From Paracamarosporium sp. OC-R06-R3 (Eukaryota > Ascomycota > Dothideomycetes > Pleosporales > Didymosphaeriaceae): DNA of 64,000 nucleotides. Location: contig JACVRA010000044.1 in assembly GCA_019828545.1 (NCBI GenBank), positions 310,001-374,000 of the forward strand, read 5' to 3'. The first letter of the stretch is position 1. Each line of letters starts with the position of its first letter. The position numbers were made by a program, and so were the translations under genes. Shown here piece after piece: positions 10,372 through 22,056 of the stretch. The notes below the pieces were generated by a model that worked only from the letters and a program-made list of their open reading frames with translations, searched no databases and had not been told where the DNA came from.

Positions 10372-11651
10372 TTAGACGTAGTCGCCATCCATATCGTGGT
10401 ACTCAGAAGCCTGGCTGTCCTCACCGCTAGATTTCTCACCATCTTCTTCGTCGGCATCCTTCTGGCGACGAAGGAACGCGGCAACGCCCTCGGACGCTTG
10501 AGCGGATGCCTTGCGAGCGGTCCTGTTTCGGCCGGCGTTTGCGTTGGCAAGCTCATTGGTATGTCCCACAGCGGCGGCTTGCATGCCGTTGGTGAAGCCA
10601 TGAGCGGTAAAGGGGTCGTCGAGGGGCATGGCAGGGTTGGCAAAACCATTGAAGGCGGTGCCATTGTTGAAGCCGAATCCAGTCAGAGTATTATGGTCAC
10701 TGGTAGGACCGAAGCCTTGAAAGCCATTGTTCATGCTACCAGCTGAGAAGCCGTTGAAAGGGTTCTGCTGCGAGGTCTGATGGATCTCGCTTGCTTCAGC
10801 GGCATGACGTTCGAAGTTGTCAGTCGTATCGAGCGGATCAGCCGGGAGCTCTGGTAGCGGGTACTCTGCGAACAAGTCAGCTTATGAACTTCAACACAGT
10901 AACCCAAGACAATAGTATAGTTAGATTGTATAGGTAGGTGTACGTACCGGACTTGATGCGGACCATTGGGGAGCCAACATTCTGCATGCCGCCGCCCATG
11001 CGTCCACCCCTACCCCCGCGCGCACTACCACGGCCACGGCTACGACCACCACCGGTGAGCTGGATCGATTGTTTCTTGGTCGGGCTCTCATCCTCGGTGA
11101 CATGATCATCGGCATCGGACTCGTCACTACCACCTGCCTTGGACTTGCGCTTCTTTGGTGTAGTATACTTGGGGGCACGAGGACGACCTTGACCGGGTGT
11201 GCCGTTGGGTTTGATAGAAACCTTGATGCCGGCAATCTGGCGAAGCTTCACGAATCGCTCAGTAATCGCGCGAGCGGTAGGGCTGCCTGAGTCCTTGGCT
11301 ATTGTACGTTAGTCGTATGAAGGTTAGATGTACGGTGTTGCCCCAAGAAGCAACATGATGGTTAAACGCATGAAGAATTTGATGCGCTGTGTTGACCCAG
11401 GAAGGACCCAGGAGGCAATTATGTTGGTTGGTCGCATGTAGAATTTGATGTGCCGTGTTGACCCAGGAAGCAATATGTTTTGGACACTTACGCCATGCAG
11501 CTGCAATCTTGTTCGAATCGACGCAAATTCCGTGTGTCTCGATGAGCTTTAGAAGCAGGAGTCGATCGTTCTCGGCGGTCCCTATAATGCGAGGTCAGTG
11601 CATCGCGGCAGTAGAAAATCGCAAGCTAAGGCACTTACAGGACATAGGCAT
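10372..11651 (-). CDS. Myb/SANT-like nuclear protein with RG-rich box
   Basis: The four exons are 11639-11651, 11492-11581, 10948-11298 and 10372-10865. They have GTAAGT or GTACGT donors, phases agree throughout, and the product is 315 residues. The N-terminus (MPMSWTAENDRLLLLKLIE then KIAAAWPKDSGSPTARAITE) has the Trp spacing of a single Myb/SANT-like helix-turn-helix as seen in many ascomycete nuclear proteins. A basic, Ser/Asp-rich segment follows, then an RG-rich stretch (SRGRGSARGGRGG), a Gly/Asn/Phe-rich low-complexity region (GFNNGTAFNGF) and an acidic tail. It probably binds DNA or RNA in the nucleus. Target and partners are unknown. Confidence 0.8.
11348..11480. repeat. Intronic tandem duplication, about 65-bp unit
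   Basis: Inside intron 2 of the Myb-like gene two imperfect copies of an about 65-bp unit lie side by side, each containing AGAATTTGATG and GTTGACCCAGGAAG, with a third partial copy after them. The duplication explains why this intron (193 bp) is three to four times longer than its neighbours. Confidence 0.85.
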
Positions 11652-12714
11652 CTTGCTTATTTTGATTGAAGGTGGAGGTGTGTGTGTGTGTGTGCACTAC
11701 TGGAGTTGTTTGCGGCGCAGGAGTGGAAGAAAGAAAGAGCTGAAAATCAGGCGGGGAACAAAGTAAGGTAGATGAAAGTTCATCGAAGTAACCCAGGTGA
11801 TGGTGAAGGTGAGATAGGTCCTGGTGCGGTAACGCGAAACTAGCCCGACAGGCGAGGCGAGACGACCTGAAGAGGTGAGAGGTGCCACTTTGATATAGGT
11901 ACGTCCAACTGTGCAAGTGACTCATATGCATGAAGCTAGTGCTCTGAGTCCCGCATACTCTCACCGCAATTACATACTGGACACTCCTGCTCAAGGCCGG
12001 TGTACCGAGCAATACTTTCGACTACTGTGTCTCTCCAACTCCAACTCCAATTCTTCATTCCTTAGTCGTCCAACTAATCATATCTCATCTTCGCCATCCT
12101 CCTTCAGGCTCAAGGCATTCTGGACAAGACGATATTCGAGGTTCGTTTTCGAAGTTCGGGAACTTCTCCCGGGTTGTTGCATAACCCAATAATGTCGCGC
12201 GGTCCCACGCTAAAATTACTTCTTCCGACTCCCCTCGACAGCTCACATTTTCAACCTTCGTATCTCATACTACCTCACTACCGGTCCCCAATATCTACGG
12301 CACGCGAACGAATCATGTTTGAATTTGTACACCCTTGACCCTAAGTGTTGGATGTCGCAATGCGTAGGACAGGATTGACCGTTGTACAGCATTTATGACG
12401 ACCCTTCCATCCTAGTTGGTACGCCAAGACGGTCATTGCTTGTTGCACATGACGACAATCATGCGCTGGGGTACATACGCGTCTTCACGCAGGAGATGAC
12501 GCAAAAGTTCTAGGAGAAGATGTGTCGAGTGGTGTCGAAAAAGCGATTAGCTAGCAATCTGAAGCAATTACTGAGTATCAAATCCGATACCAATCAATAT
12601 AACACCCCATCATCTACACCACTACTGAGCAATGTCCGACCGTCGTATCCAATCACATCCCAAAATCGATCGACCTCACGCCGATTTTACCGAGACACTT
12701 TCTCCTCATACACG
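11652..12714. other. Intergenic, no gene seen
   Basis: This is the promoter region of the Myb-like gene and the downstream side of the large gene ending at 12715. A (TG)n run lies near 11680, written on the plus strand as GTGTGTGTGTGTG. The plus-strand frame at 12520-12942 is the antisense shadow of the next gene and its flank. Confidence 0.45.
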
Positions 12715-15700
12715 TTAACTAACCCTCGCTTCATGCTGTGCATCCTCCTCGTGGTAGCCTCTCAAAACCCAGTTCTCGAACTCCAGCGCACGCATACGTT
12801 TCTCAAGCTCTTCTATCTTGCTGCGTTGTGTTGCTTTATCTACAGCTTGCTTCTCAAAAGCGTCCGAACCTTGCTTGTACACATGAGGCTTTGGCTCCTC
12901 GGATGCGCTATTGTTACCCTGCGCCAGTGCATACGGCGTTGACTCGTTGTAGGCCTGGAGTGCAAGACTCGACGCTTCGTGTAACATGTCGGTATAAGAG
13001 TACTGAGTGGTTATAGGTAACGAAGCTCCGGTATTGAGAAGGGAGAGCAGCGCGTCGTATTGTTGCGGATCATTCTGCAAATGAGCTACTGACATCCCGG
13101 TTTCTTCCATTACGCGACCGTAATAGATAGCGTCTTGAGCAGAGGTGGAACGTAGGAATTTGCACGATAAGTTTGTATCCGTGTTCATGGACCTCGCAAA
13201 TCTAGAAACCATAGATAGGAAATTGTTGAGGTCCAGGAACATACCGTGGCGCTTGATCGCATGGTGGATGTCGTATGGCTCTTGACGCTTTGGCTGGACT
13301 TCTTCGTAAACTGGGCCATCGCACGGGACATTGACTTGTAAGTCTTTCTTAAACGACTTCAAAATCTCGGATGCGATGGCTTCCAGCTGGCTCAAATTCT
13401 GTGGCACACCGGTTGTCGCGATCGTATCGTAGATGTACGAGCTCTGGCTCTGCAGTTGCTGCTGCTGCTGCTGCTGTTGGTGACGTAGTTGCATACGAGT
13501 CTTCTTGTCTGGTCGCTCGTTTTTCGTTGTCTCCGTTCCAACTTTCAGTTCTTCTTCCCTTATGTCGCCCTCGTTATCATGATCTTTGTTCTTCTCTTCT
13601 TCGAATTCTTGCTCAGCAGCCCGTTCACCTACCGCCCGCTCCTCTGCCAATCGTTCCTTTTCTTTTGCAGCCTTTTTCAATGTGCGCTTCCTCTTCTTCT
13701 TCTTCTTCTTCCGATTTTCTCCCGCTACTGTGGGCTCTTGCTGTTCTTGTTCAGGTACAACATCTTGCTGGAAGTTGTCTGCCTCTTTGGGCACCGGGTC
13801 TTGTTGGTCCTTTATCTGAACGTCTCCCAAGCCTTTTGGGACGTCTTCTAGTGTGGCGTCCGGCGAAAATTGTGCTTCTCCTTTAGGCACAATAACTTCA
13901 TGAACTGATGCCTTACTCTGTGACATAGCACCTAGTTGGAACCTTTCCACTTCATTTCTCAGATCGTCATGCTGAATTTGTGCTTTCTCGGGAACGGGCT
14001 CTTGCTCCATCTTTGTAACTTCTTCTAGTGAACGACCTTGTGGTATTTGCACCACCTCTTCCGTAAAGAGGTTTTGCTCAAGCCGTATATCTTCCTCAAG
14101 CTGGAGGCTTTGCTGAACACCTACTCCTTCATGACGACCGACCTTGTTATGCTCATTTTGAAATTGACTCTCTTCATTTGTATTAGCCTGAGCATATACC
14201 GTTGCTCGAGTACCCGTGCGGCCCTTCTGCTTGTCAAAGTTTGCCTTATTCTTCGCCTCGATTCGTACTTGCTCGGCTTGTGATCCGATTTCTGGTCCGG
14301 CTTCTGGGTTCACTTCTCGCACGGCTCCAGAAGGGAAAGGCTGCTGGTCAAAATTCATAACAGCCTCGGCATGGTCGTTCGTAACCGCAGTCGTGGGCAG
14401 ACTTTTAGGAGCGAGGTAAGCTACATTAGGTCAGTATATGTCCATGCTACGTATTCAAGTCACTCTTACATGGCTTCAGGATTAGCTGTCCATCTAGACC
14501 GCGTAGTACATGTGATGACATGACAGGTTGTGCTGTTGAACCATTGTCTGCCGAGATATGACTTGGCATCGCAGCTACCTCATTGAGGAGCAATGGCGGG
14601 TTGGAAACCGCATCATTTGCTGGGAACGCTGCCTTTTTTGCTTCTCTTCCAGGATGAGCTTTGAGGATGTTGCCTTGTGGAGTCGATTGTTTAGCTCCCA
14701 TTGTGGTATCCGGCACAGAAATATCGGAATGGTTCGAATCTTGCACTGTCACCTCTCCCTGTAGCTTTAGAGGATGTTCCAACTCCGATGTAGTCACGTC
14801 ATCAAGTGGCGGCTTGAGTGTTTTTGCACCTGGAATCGATAAAGAAACTCCGTCTAGGATGCCTTGAACCTGCGCTTGCGCATCCGTAACATCGATCCTC
14901 GGTGCGGAGCTAAGAGCACCTTCAAAACCCGGGTCCTTGTGCGATGTTACTCCTTTCCGTGCACCGGAAGATCCTGTCGAAATTGTTGTAGACAGCACAC
15001 CTGCTTGTGCAGCAGAACGATGATCGGCTTGAACAGCTGCCTTTGACTCTTGTAGTAAGGCGGTTGTTTCAAGTTGCTCATTAAGCTCTGGCTTTTGCAC
15101 TTGCTCCAAAGACTCGCGATATTTGTCACGATTTCTCTTACTTTTTGCTCCGGCCTGGTGTCGCTTAGGCTTCTTCCTCTCCTCTGCGGGGGCTCCAACC
15201 GTATGTATATACGATGGTTCCGGTGACCGGTCCGATTCACCTATGTGTGCCTGCGGCGAGGCGAGTGGGAGGGCTTCGGGGCATGTTCGGGCCGTGGAAG
15301 GCAACTGTGCAGTCGACTTCACCTGCGCGACATCTGCTGCAACCTCGTCAGCTTTCTTGGTGAAGGGGTCCGTCGCACGCGCGTTTGCTCGCTCCACCAG
15401 TGCATCAATCTCCCGAGCTTCGGCCAGCGCCTTGTTGAATGCGTCGGTCGCGCGCACACTATCAGCGCGCGTCCATGTCTCTGATCTATCAGAATCTGGT
15501 GCAGCAGCTCGAGCGCTAGTGGTAGATCCGACGGTTCTTGGAATATGTTCGTGCACCACAGGTGGGCGACCTGTGATGTTCAAGTTCAGTGTCAACCCAG
15601 ACAAGCCCGGCAGTTCTGTGACCGTCCATGCTGGCTCACGCGCCTCGCGTCGGTTATGTGACCCCTGAGCGTTGGCGATCACATAACTGCTTCGTTCATG

Positions 15701-15811
15701 CCCTGCAATATCATATAGGTCAGCATCGTGATCTGACGGTTTGGTTGACATCTTGCGTGAGTTGAGGGACTGGGGGCGTGCAATGGCCACAGCGGCTGGA
15801 GTGCGGTCCAT
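12715..15811 (-). CDS. Large low-complexity coiled-coil protein, 1015 residues
   Basis: Two long frames are joined by one 49-bp intron. Exon 1 is 14470-15811 (ATG, MDRTPAAVAIARP) and exon 2 is 12715-14420, with donor GTAAGA and acceptor ATGTAG; the split codon gives Ser and both phases fit. The N-terminal half is polar and repetitive, with a short Lys-rich patch (KKPKRHQAGAKSKRNR). The second half is very rich in Glu/Gln/Lys, with a Lys tract (KKKKKKRKR), a glutamine tract of about eight residues and alternating EE/KE helices. The C-terminus has a clear coiled-coil heptad pattern (KIEELEKRMRALEFENWVL). No enzyme motif is seen. It may be a scaffold-type nuclear or cytoskeletal protein, but this is a guess. 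A downstream extension to GTG at 15895 exists but lacks an ATG. Confidence 0.7.
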
Positions 15812-16630
15812 TGTGGTTGAGGATTTGGGTAGCTCAACTATGCTACCTATACCTAAAGTAAATACAATGTCATAGTCTTTAGCAGATCTACGCACATTTC
15901 GTTGCTAAGATGTGGTTGCCATCGTGAATCGGGTACAATATACATTATTTGTCTGTTCATAACTACTCTCCACTTGTCGGCCTCACTTAATGTAGGGTGT
16001 CAAGCATCCTTCAGGGCCGCTCTATGACTCATTCCTCCGCTTGCTGATGCATGCATTTGCTCATGGTGCAAACGCATAGATCAAAGAGCTCCATATTTCT
16101 AGCATTTCTCCTGCGAGAAATCTATAGCTCCCCGCAACGTCAATATTGCGTGCCGTAGCCACCGAACGAGCTACAGCGCTACATTAATCATAGAAGTGGC
16201 AGAATTAGCTATCAGGAATACGGGCTGTCCTTATCCGCACCAGTTGTGACTTGCCGGTGCAGCTGTGGGTAAAGCCGGTCTCAGCTCAGTCTGATTGGGC
16301 TTTCTTTACACCAATGCATTCCAGAATATATCATATGAGATATAACGATGTCTGAGATCAGGATGGCAGCGATCGTGCAAATGCGGCAGGAATGATGCCC
16401 AAAGTCGCTGCATGACGGTGCCACTGCAACACTGGCGCTTGCACGCTCATGTAGCATACACCAAGGGACGCCGTCGTTGGAATACAAGGCTATAAATATA
16501 GGCGCTCGCTTTTGCTACCGAGCTATTCTCTCCGTCAGAACAGACGATGAATGGTGGAGCACGTGCGAGGAGCGCTTTCCTCAGTGAGCAGGTTCAGACG
16601 TGCCAAGAGCCGTACCTGCTGTTTTTGTAG
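15812..16630. other. Divergent promoter region
   Basis: This region separates the large minus-strand gene from the plus-strand gene at 16631 and probably holds both promoters. Short frames here (for example 16281-16487 on the minus strand) show no family signal. Confidence 0.45.
16491..16500 (+). promoter_or_regulatory. TATA-like box
   Basis: TATAAATATA lies 131 bp upstream of the ATG at 16631 and is a good match to a TATA element. Its use as a promoter is inferred from position only. Confidence 0.5.
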
Positions 16631-18060
16631 ATGTCTGTTACACCACCGACACGAGACTTTCGTTCCACACCAACTCTAAAAATTGTTCATCTGCAACGCG
16701 TATCCGATACGACCATGGAACGGTCCTATTCCAACGACCCTTGCCTTCATACACGCCCAGAGCAGCAAGCACCAACCAGAAATGAACCGGATAATATGTT
16801 TCTAAGAGTGGACACTGAGACGAGTACCTTGAGGGCGAACGATATATCCCGAACAGAGCCCGTCCAGGATGCTAGCCTCGTGGCCGTTCCTACGGCTGCT
16901 GTTACCAAGGAAGCGTAAGTATACGTCTGCAACTGCCATTTTTTTAACCTTGCCCCAAATATCCACCTGTTCCGAGCATTCCTACCTCAAAACGACCGTT
17001 CAACGTCCGAGTCTTTCGTTTTCACGCCTCGTAATTTATCTACAAATGAAGACGTGGAGGTCGATGATTGTCGGGAAAACAATGTGCCGAAGTACCCCAG
17101 ATCACTTCAGAAGTAGTCGAGTGTTTCTTATAGAGTGGCATTTTAGCTATTTGTATCTGCTCCGTGTTTAGACCCGCTGACAAAGACAGCTCCTCGAACT
17201 CATTCAATAGCGACAGCAATGAATACGAAGACTATATAGTGTCGATGACCAAAGACAATGCGGTACTTTCACAAGAGCGAGCCGATATGGCCAAGAGTTG
17301 TGCGGTTGCATACAAGGAGAAAGCCAAGTTGATGGCAATGTATTGCAACGCACATCAGCGATGGAAAGATTCCGACACGATACGCATACAACTTGAGACG
17401 TCTAAGAATAAGCGTTTGCAAGAGAAGGACAAAGCTGTTAAACAACTCGACGCCGTGACCAAGGAGAACGCCGAGTTGTGGGGAAACAATGCTACTTTAG
17501 CGCAGGAAAACGCAAATCAAAGAACAGAGATCGCGAAGTACTTAGAAGTGATTCGGTCGTATGAAGCCGAGATCTACATTCTTCGGGAAAAGGTTTCCTC
17601 ACTGAGACGGTCGAAGGAGGCCAACGAGTATAAACCTGAGCCATACTTCGCAGTCAAGGCGGAGAGGGATGACCTGCGCAAGCAACTTGAGGCCAGGAAG
17701 GGTATCTTGAGGTCCCGGTCCAGATCGCCCACTTACCACCATAACTATGGCCCAGGATACAGGAGCCGTAGCAAGGATAGATTGGCACATCGTGAGCCCT
17801 GCTCCTACGGAGCCAACTCTCACGATATCTCTCGATCGGACCAGAGCGATCCTGGAGTACTACCCGACCATGAAGGTTCTAGTCGCGCCGCTCTTCTAGA
17901 ACCGGACACGTCGCCCGCCATCAAGCAAAGTCTCTCTTGTGGCTTCCCGAATATTCCCGGTGTGCCAACAGGTCCTAAAGCCAGACCCACTTTCTTCAAG
18001 GGCAACAGGAGGAATGATTCGCCCATTTCGTCGTCAAAAGGCACAAAGCAAAGAGAATGA
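16631..18060 (+). CDS. Coiled-coil protein with RS-rich tail, unknown function
   Basis: Exon 1 is 16631-16914 (MSVTPPTRDF), with donor GTAAGT. The last exon is 17172-18060, with acceptor GTTTAG; the phases of these two fit directly and give about 390 residues. The gap between them is 257 bp, long for this window. It holds a coding-looking patch at about 16985-17108 (residues NEDVEVDDCREN) that joins the last exon in phase through donor GTAGTC. I could not join that patch to exon 1 in phase. The last exon encodes a long coiled coil (residues like KQLDAVTKENAELWGNNATL), then an Arg/Ser stretch (RSRSRSPTYHH) and a polar tail. No family is recognised. RS-type repeats hint at RNA or nuclear association. 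Confidence 0.6.
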
Positions 18061-18520
18061 GTTATACGCTGATGACTTATGACCGAAGGCCGAATGTAAG
18101 TAGCCTGTAATATATGTAAAAGCTTCGCTAATAGTTGGTTAGTTATCCCCAGGGGATTCACCTTTTTTGTATCATTTTTCTTTATGCCGAATTTTCGTCA
18201 AAAACAACACTCCAGATAGTTGCTTAGCATCATACCTAACCTGAAATAACAATGTTGATATATCCTTCAAGGCTTTTCTATGAATACTCTGCGTGCGACG
18301 GAAATTTCAAATTGGTTTAGTTTTAAGTGGTTCTAGATTACGAAATGCATCAAATTGGCTTGCGCATGGCGTCGTGTTGTGCCCTCAGCCTGAACCCTGG
18401 ATACAAGCACTAGGACTCTTCTTTCCGGCGCGCCTAGTGGCTCTCGGCCCTTAGAGGTACAGTATACCCACTACCCACATCCTTTCTTGATTCTCAGCAC
18501 AATGATATCGCCTCCCCTAA

Positions 18521-18832
18521 TTATGACATGGTATACCCTTTGTCTGTAGTATTATAAATCCAATCTCTTTTCACCCAACTATACTGCGCAATCTTAACCT
18601 TGCTGAATGGTGCCGTGCGTGACGACCCATCATCTAACACGAACAACAAGGCGAGCATGCCGCCAAAACCAACCACCATAGGGAATACTATCCAGATAGC
18701 AATGTATTCGAAGACAGTCATTGCAGCTCGGAGCATACGGACATCCAGTGCAATTAATCTCATGGATTTGCGCCCGTTTAGTACACTCATACCGACGAGT
18801 AACACCGCTGCCGTGACGAGGCTGAGCGTGAA
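18521..18832 (-). CDS. Small membrane protein, 3' exon only
   Basis: The reading frame 18521-18832 follows a plausible acceptor (GCGTAG) and encodes two hydrophobic segments, TLSLVTAAVLLVGMSVL and FEYIAIWIVFPMVVGFGG, separated by a basic loop. A hydrophilic C-terminus ends in NTTDKGYTMS. An internal ATG at 18805 could instead start a 94-residue version. Coding-looking frames at 18925-19176 may be the upstream exon but could not be joined. The family is not recognised. Confidence 0.45.
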   Translation of the reverse strand, partial: FTLSLVTAAVLLVGMSVLNGRKSMRLIALDVRMLRAAMTVFEYIAIWIVFPMVVGFGGMLALLFVLDDGSSRTAPFSKVKIAQYSWVKRDWIYNTTDKGYTMS

Positions 18833-19426
18833 CTACGCTTATCTTAGATCTCTGTTCTGCAGCATCACTCTTGAACGCCCTACCACTGTTGTCATCATAC
18901 TTGCTTTTTGCGTGTCGAAACACTTTACATTATCTGATAGCTCTTGTCTCTTGATCGCGCTAAATTATCGCTTCTACGCCCGGCTTCGGAAACCGAAAAT
19001 GATAGGCAATAATATAAGAGGATGCGCAGCCACGCCACGAGCCTGCAGTCTGTCGGCTGTTCGAGGGCTACTCTTTCAATCAAGGGGGCATGACCGCATC
19101 TTATAATGAGCACCGATAAGCCATTCAGCCATCCTTGCAATCCTAATCGTGCGAAAGGTTGTAGATCCTGATTCATACCGTACTGGGGTGTTCCAAAATC
19201 GGTCTAGCACGGTGAGATCGGTCGGTGTAACCGTCAGCAACACCGTCGGGCACGACGCGACTGAAATCCTAGAGGTCGCTTCGCTGCGAGCTACCTAAAG
19301 CTGCGTTTGTGTCACACAGAGGCACCAGAGACAATGACAAGTGAAATATCGATTGAACTATGCTAAACAAATGCTACAGCCGCACCTAGTATGCAATGCA
19401 AACAAACAAAAAGCCGCCTTCTGAGC

Positions 19427-19450
19427 CCCGAACCCGAACCCGAACCCGAA
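19427..19450. repeat. Hexanucleotide repeat (CCCGAA)4
   Basis: Four perfect CCCGAA units. They resemble the fungal telomere unit CCCTAA with one base changed, but the array is short and internal, so a telomeric origin is not supported. Confidence 0.85.
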
Positions 19451-19539
19451 ACCTACTTCCGCTCATGATAAAGGAGTGTAAATGAGACGTAGACCGTCTC
19501 CGTCGTAAAGCAACGTCTATAATGTATATACAAGAAACG

Positions 19540-19830
19540 TGAAGGAGTGACTGAGAATGGAAAAAGATACTGATCAACAGCAGGGATAAAGAACGACCGT
19601 GAGCAAAAAGATTTAAACGAGTGACTGGGGAAAAAGGGATAAAAAGAATGTACAAGAAGGGTAAAAGTGTGAAGGAGTGACTGAAAAGGTAAATACATCC
19701 AAGCGTGGGAATCGTGAAAAAAAAAAAAGAGTGACTGGTAGAAAAAGAAGGGAAAGATTACACAGTAATCGGATGGGGTGAAAATGTGTGAAGGAGTGGA
19801 ACTGGGTGAAAAGAGCGACTCGAAAGAAGG
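19540..19830. repeat. Degenerate purine-rich minisatellite (GAGTGACTG core)
   Basis: The core GAGTGACTG recurs at about 19545, 19619, 19675 and 19729, with a diverged copy near 19795. Each is followed by a run of A/G such as GAAAAAG. The spacing is 54-74 bp. The strand is strongly purine-biased, and this creates the Phe/Ser-rich shadow frames on the minus strand. I see no gene here. Confidence 0.7.
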
Positions 19831-20003
19831 CGTGGATCCGAAGAATGATATGTAAGGAACGTGTGAAGTTGGATAAAAGGAGAGGAGCCATTTAAAGGCG
19901 ACATGATGATGGAAGAAGGGAACGCGTGGGATATAATGCCGGTCGTAAAGAATGGAAGAATGAAGTTGAAGACGTCCCGCACACGGTCGTGACTCGTTAG
20001 CGT

Positions 20004-20432
20004 CTAGAAGTACCGGTCGACAGGAGTCCAGCCATCGTCTAACAACGTTTTCCTTTCGCGGTTTGGTGAGCGGCTGGGAATCCTTTGATAAGAAACATTG
20101 CTGTGTGCAGAGCTTTGCGATACGAACGATGCGATCGAAGTCGACGAGTCTGCCGTGTTGGAGCGTGGCCTGCGGGGAGTAGCCATTGGAAGGCGCATGC
20201 TGCTAGTCGAGGACTTGGACTTGAGGGAGACGTAAGAGCTGTTTGCCGATGTTGAAGTGGAAGAGAGAGCTCTGGCGGCGTTGCTTGAGTAAACGGCCTT
20301 GATATCGTCATCTTGCTTGTTGCAAACGCGGATGCCAAAGAAGCGGCTGACGAAGGACTGTTTTTGTTTGAGCTTCATGTGAGCGAAGTCAGGATCGCAG
20401 CTTGGGAGGAGATCGTATGGAATGGCGCTCAT
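20004..20432 (-). CDS. Ser-rich hypothetical protein, 142 residues
   Basis: The start is ATG at 20432 (MSAIPYDLLPS); upstream codons in frame begin only with TTG. The N-terminal 40 residues look folded (KQSFVSRFFGIRVCNKQDDD). The rest is a Ser/Thr-rich disordered segment (SSTSTSANSSYVSLKSKS) with several Arg-Ser sites that could be phosphorylated. It ends in WTPVDRYF. No domain, signal peptide or membrane span. The family is not recognised. Confidence 0.62.
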   Translation of the reverse strand: MSAIPYDLLPSCDPDFAHMKLKQKQSFVSRFFGIRVCNKQDDDIKAVYSSNAARALSSTSTSANSSYVSLKSKSSTSSMRLPMATPRRPRSNTADSSTSIASFVSQSSAHSNVSYQRIPSRSPNRERKTLLDDGWTPVDRYF

Positions 20433-22056
20433 AGTTGCGGTTGGTGTTGAGGAATTTAGCTCCAAGGTTGGTAACTAGCGATTGAAGACGGTCGATAGAA
20501 ATGAATGGATGCTACCTCTAAGCTGGGTGGTAATGAGTGAATGTCTGCTCTGCAGTGGTAGGTGTGGATCTGATGCGACTCATGGGTCCCGTTCATCGTA
20601 TATGTATCTTCTTCTAAGGAAGCCTGGCTCTAATGCTGGCGACAGCAAGACTTGAGGCGTAGGACTTGAAACGACGGTTGCTGATCGGACGTGGTGCTGT
20701 CCGATGTTGTGTGTTGTGCACAACCCTGCCATAAGGCGGTCGTCGCTCCGATGTCTTAAATGTGTGTGGAATGCACTTCGTGCTGCGCTGAAGATGCTCA
20801 GTACAACGAGCTGTAACACTAGAATTGATCGAACAGGGTATTGTCAAGGCGATTTGTTTGCGTGCGCAAACGTATACCTTTTTGCACAATCTTATCGTGC
20901 ATCACTCCAAAAAGATGTGTAGCAAGTAGGAACCCCACTTTTCAATCAACCCAATGGGGTAAAAATGCTGCTCCGACGCGCTACTCCCACAAACCCCCAG
21001 ACACCCATCATTGGCTCATCCACTTGCAAGCTGAGCGAAGATAGGTTTCTGAGTAAGCCCCGAACGGCCGCGAAAGCCTACAAAGAGGGGCCATGCCGCA
21101 TCGACCGCATGTTCAGAGCTTCGCCAGCCGGAGAAAATCGCTGTGCCACTTCGCGTGGAGTCCGTATCGTCCGACATCGTTCTTCGCGAGTATCTTATCA
21201 TGAGGGCGTCTTTGCCGTAAGGCACGACTTGGCTAAGGATACTTCCGTGACACTCAAACGTTCGTGTCCAATAGCGCGCTGTGGTGGTCGCTCTCGCCAC
21301 AAGGCTGCGGATGTCGGGGATGTACATCGGTAACTTCGATCAACGCGTGCGCGACCCTCTCGCGACTACCCAGGTTAAAGATGCTGTCCTAATTTTGTCT
21401 CAACATCACGAATGATCTTTTCCCTGCATTATCATGCAAAACTTGTTGATGTTGGTAGTACGGACGAGGTAAAGCTTGAAGGCAAAGAAAGCCGGAGAAT
21501 TCCTCTTAGTACCGTAAGTCACATTAGGTTTAGTGTTCACAGCCAGAACACCACTTCATTGTCGGTGCGCTGTCAATCGTCGAAAGTTGTTATAATTTCG
21601 CATGTTGTTATCATCTCCACCTAGTCGCAATGAAGCTTGTATTGCCTTCGCTCACATGCAAGTCGTGAGCTATCTCTATATCATATGGTGAGCTCGGATT
21701 CAACCATACACCAAGGAATCTATAGATTCCCGGTTGTGCAGACGGCCTTCGCTCCTTACGTTTGCGCTTTGTGACCTCGTTGGATAACAGAGGGCTGCTG
21801 TGAGCCAGGATGAGGCTTGTTCTAAGATAATGTAGCATTGTGTAGTTCGTATTGAAAAGATGTAATATAACACCAGGTGTTAGGTCAGGGTGGTTAGTCG
21901 GCTACTTGACCGAGTCAGCTCACAATGTTGATAGGCGTGGCCGACTGCGACTTCTACATTCGGACGCGTTGACCACCTTCCTTGTCAACGTGACCCTTAG
22001 CTTGCAAACAAACACGCCGCTCCTCACTTGCACTAGTTTTCCATAACCATCCGGCG
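20433..22056. other. Intergenic, no gene seen
   Basis: About 1.6 kb with only short frames on both strands and no splice-supported gene. A frame at 20965-21333 is long for the region but has no family features and no plausible promoter or partner exon. Confidence 0.45.

Noticed and set aside
12520..12942. 140-codon plus-strand frame
   Set aside because: Its 3' part is antisense to the large coiled-coil gene and its 5' part has no start context or domain.
19427..19450. Internal telomere
   Set aside because: The unit is CCCGAA rather than CCCTAA and there are only four copies.
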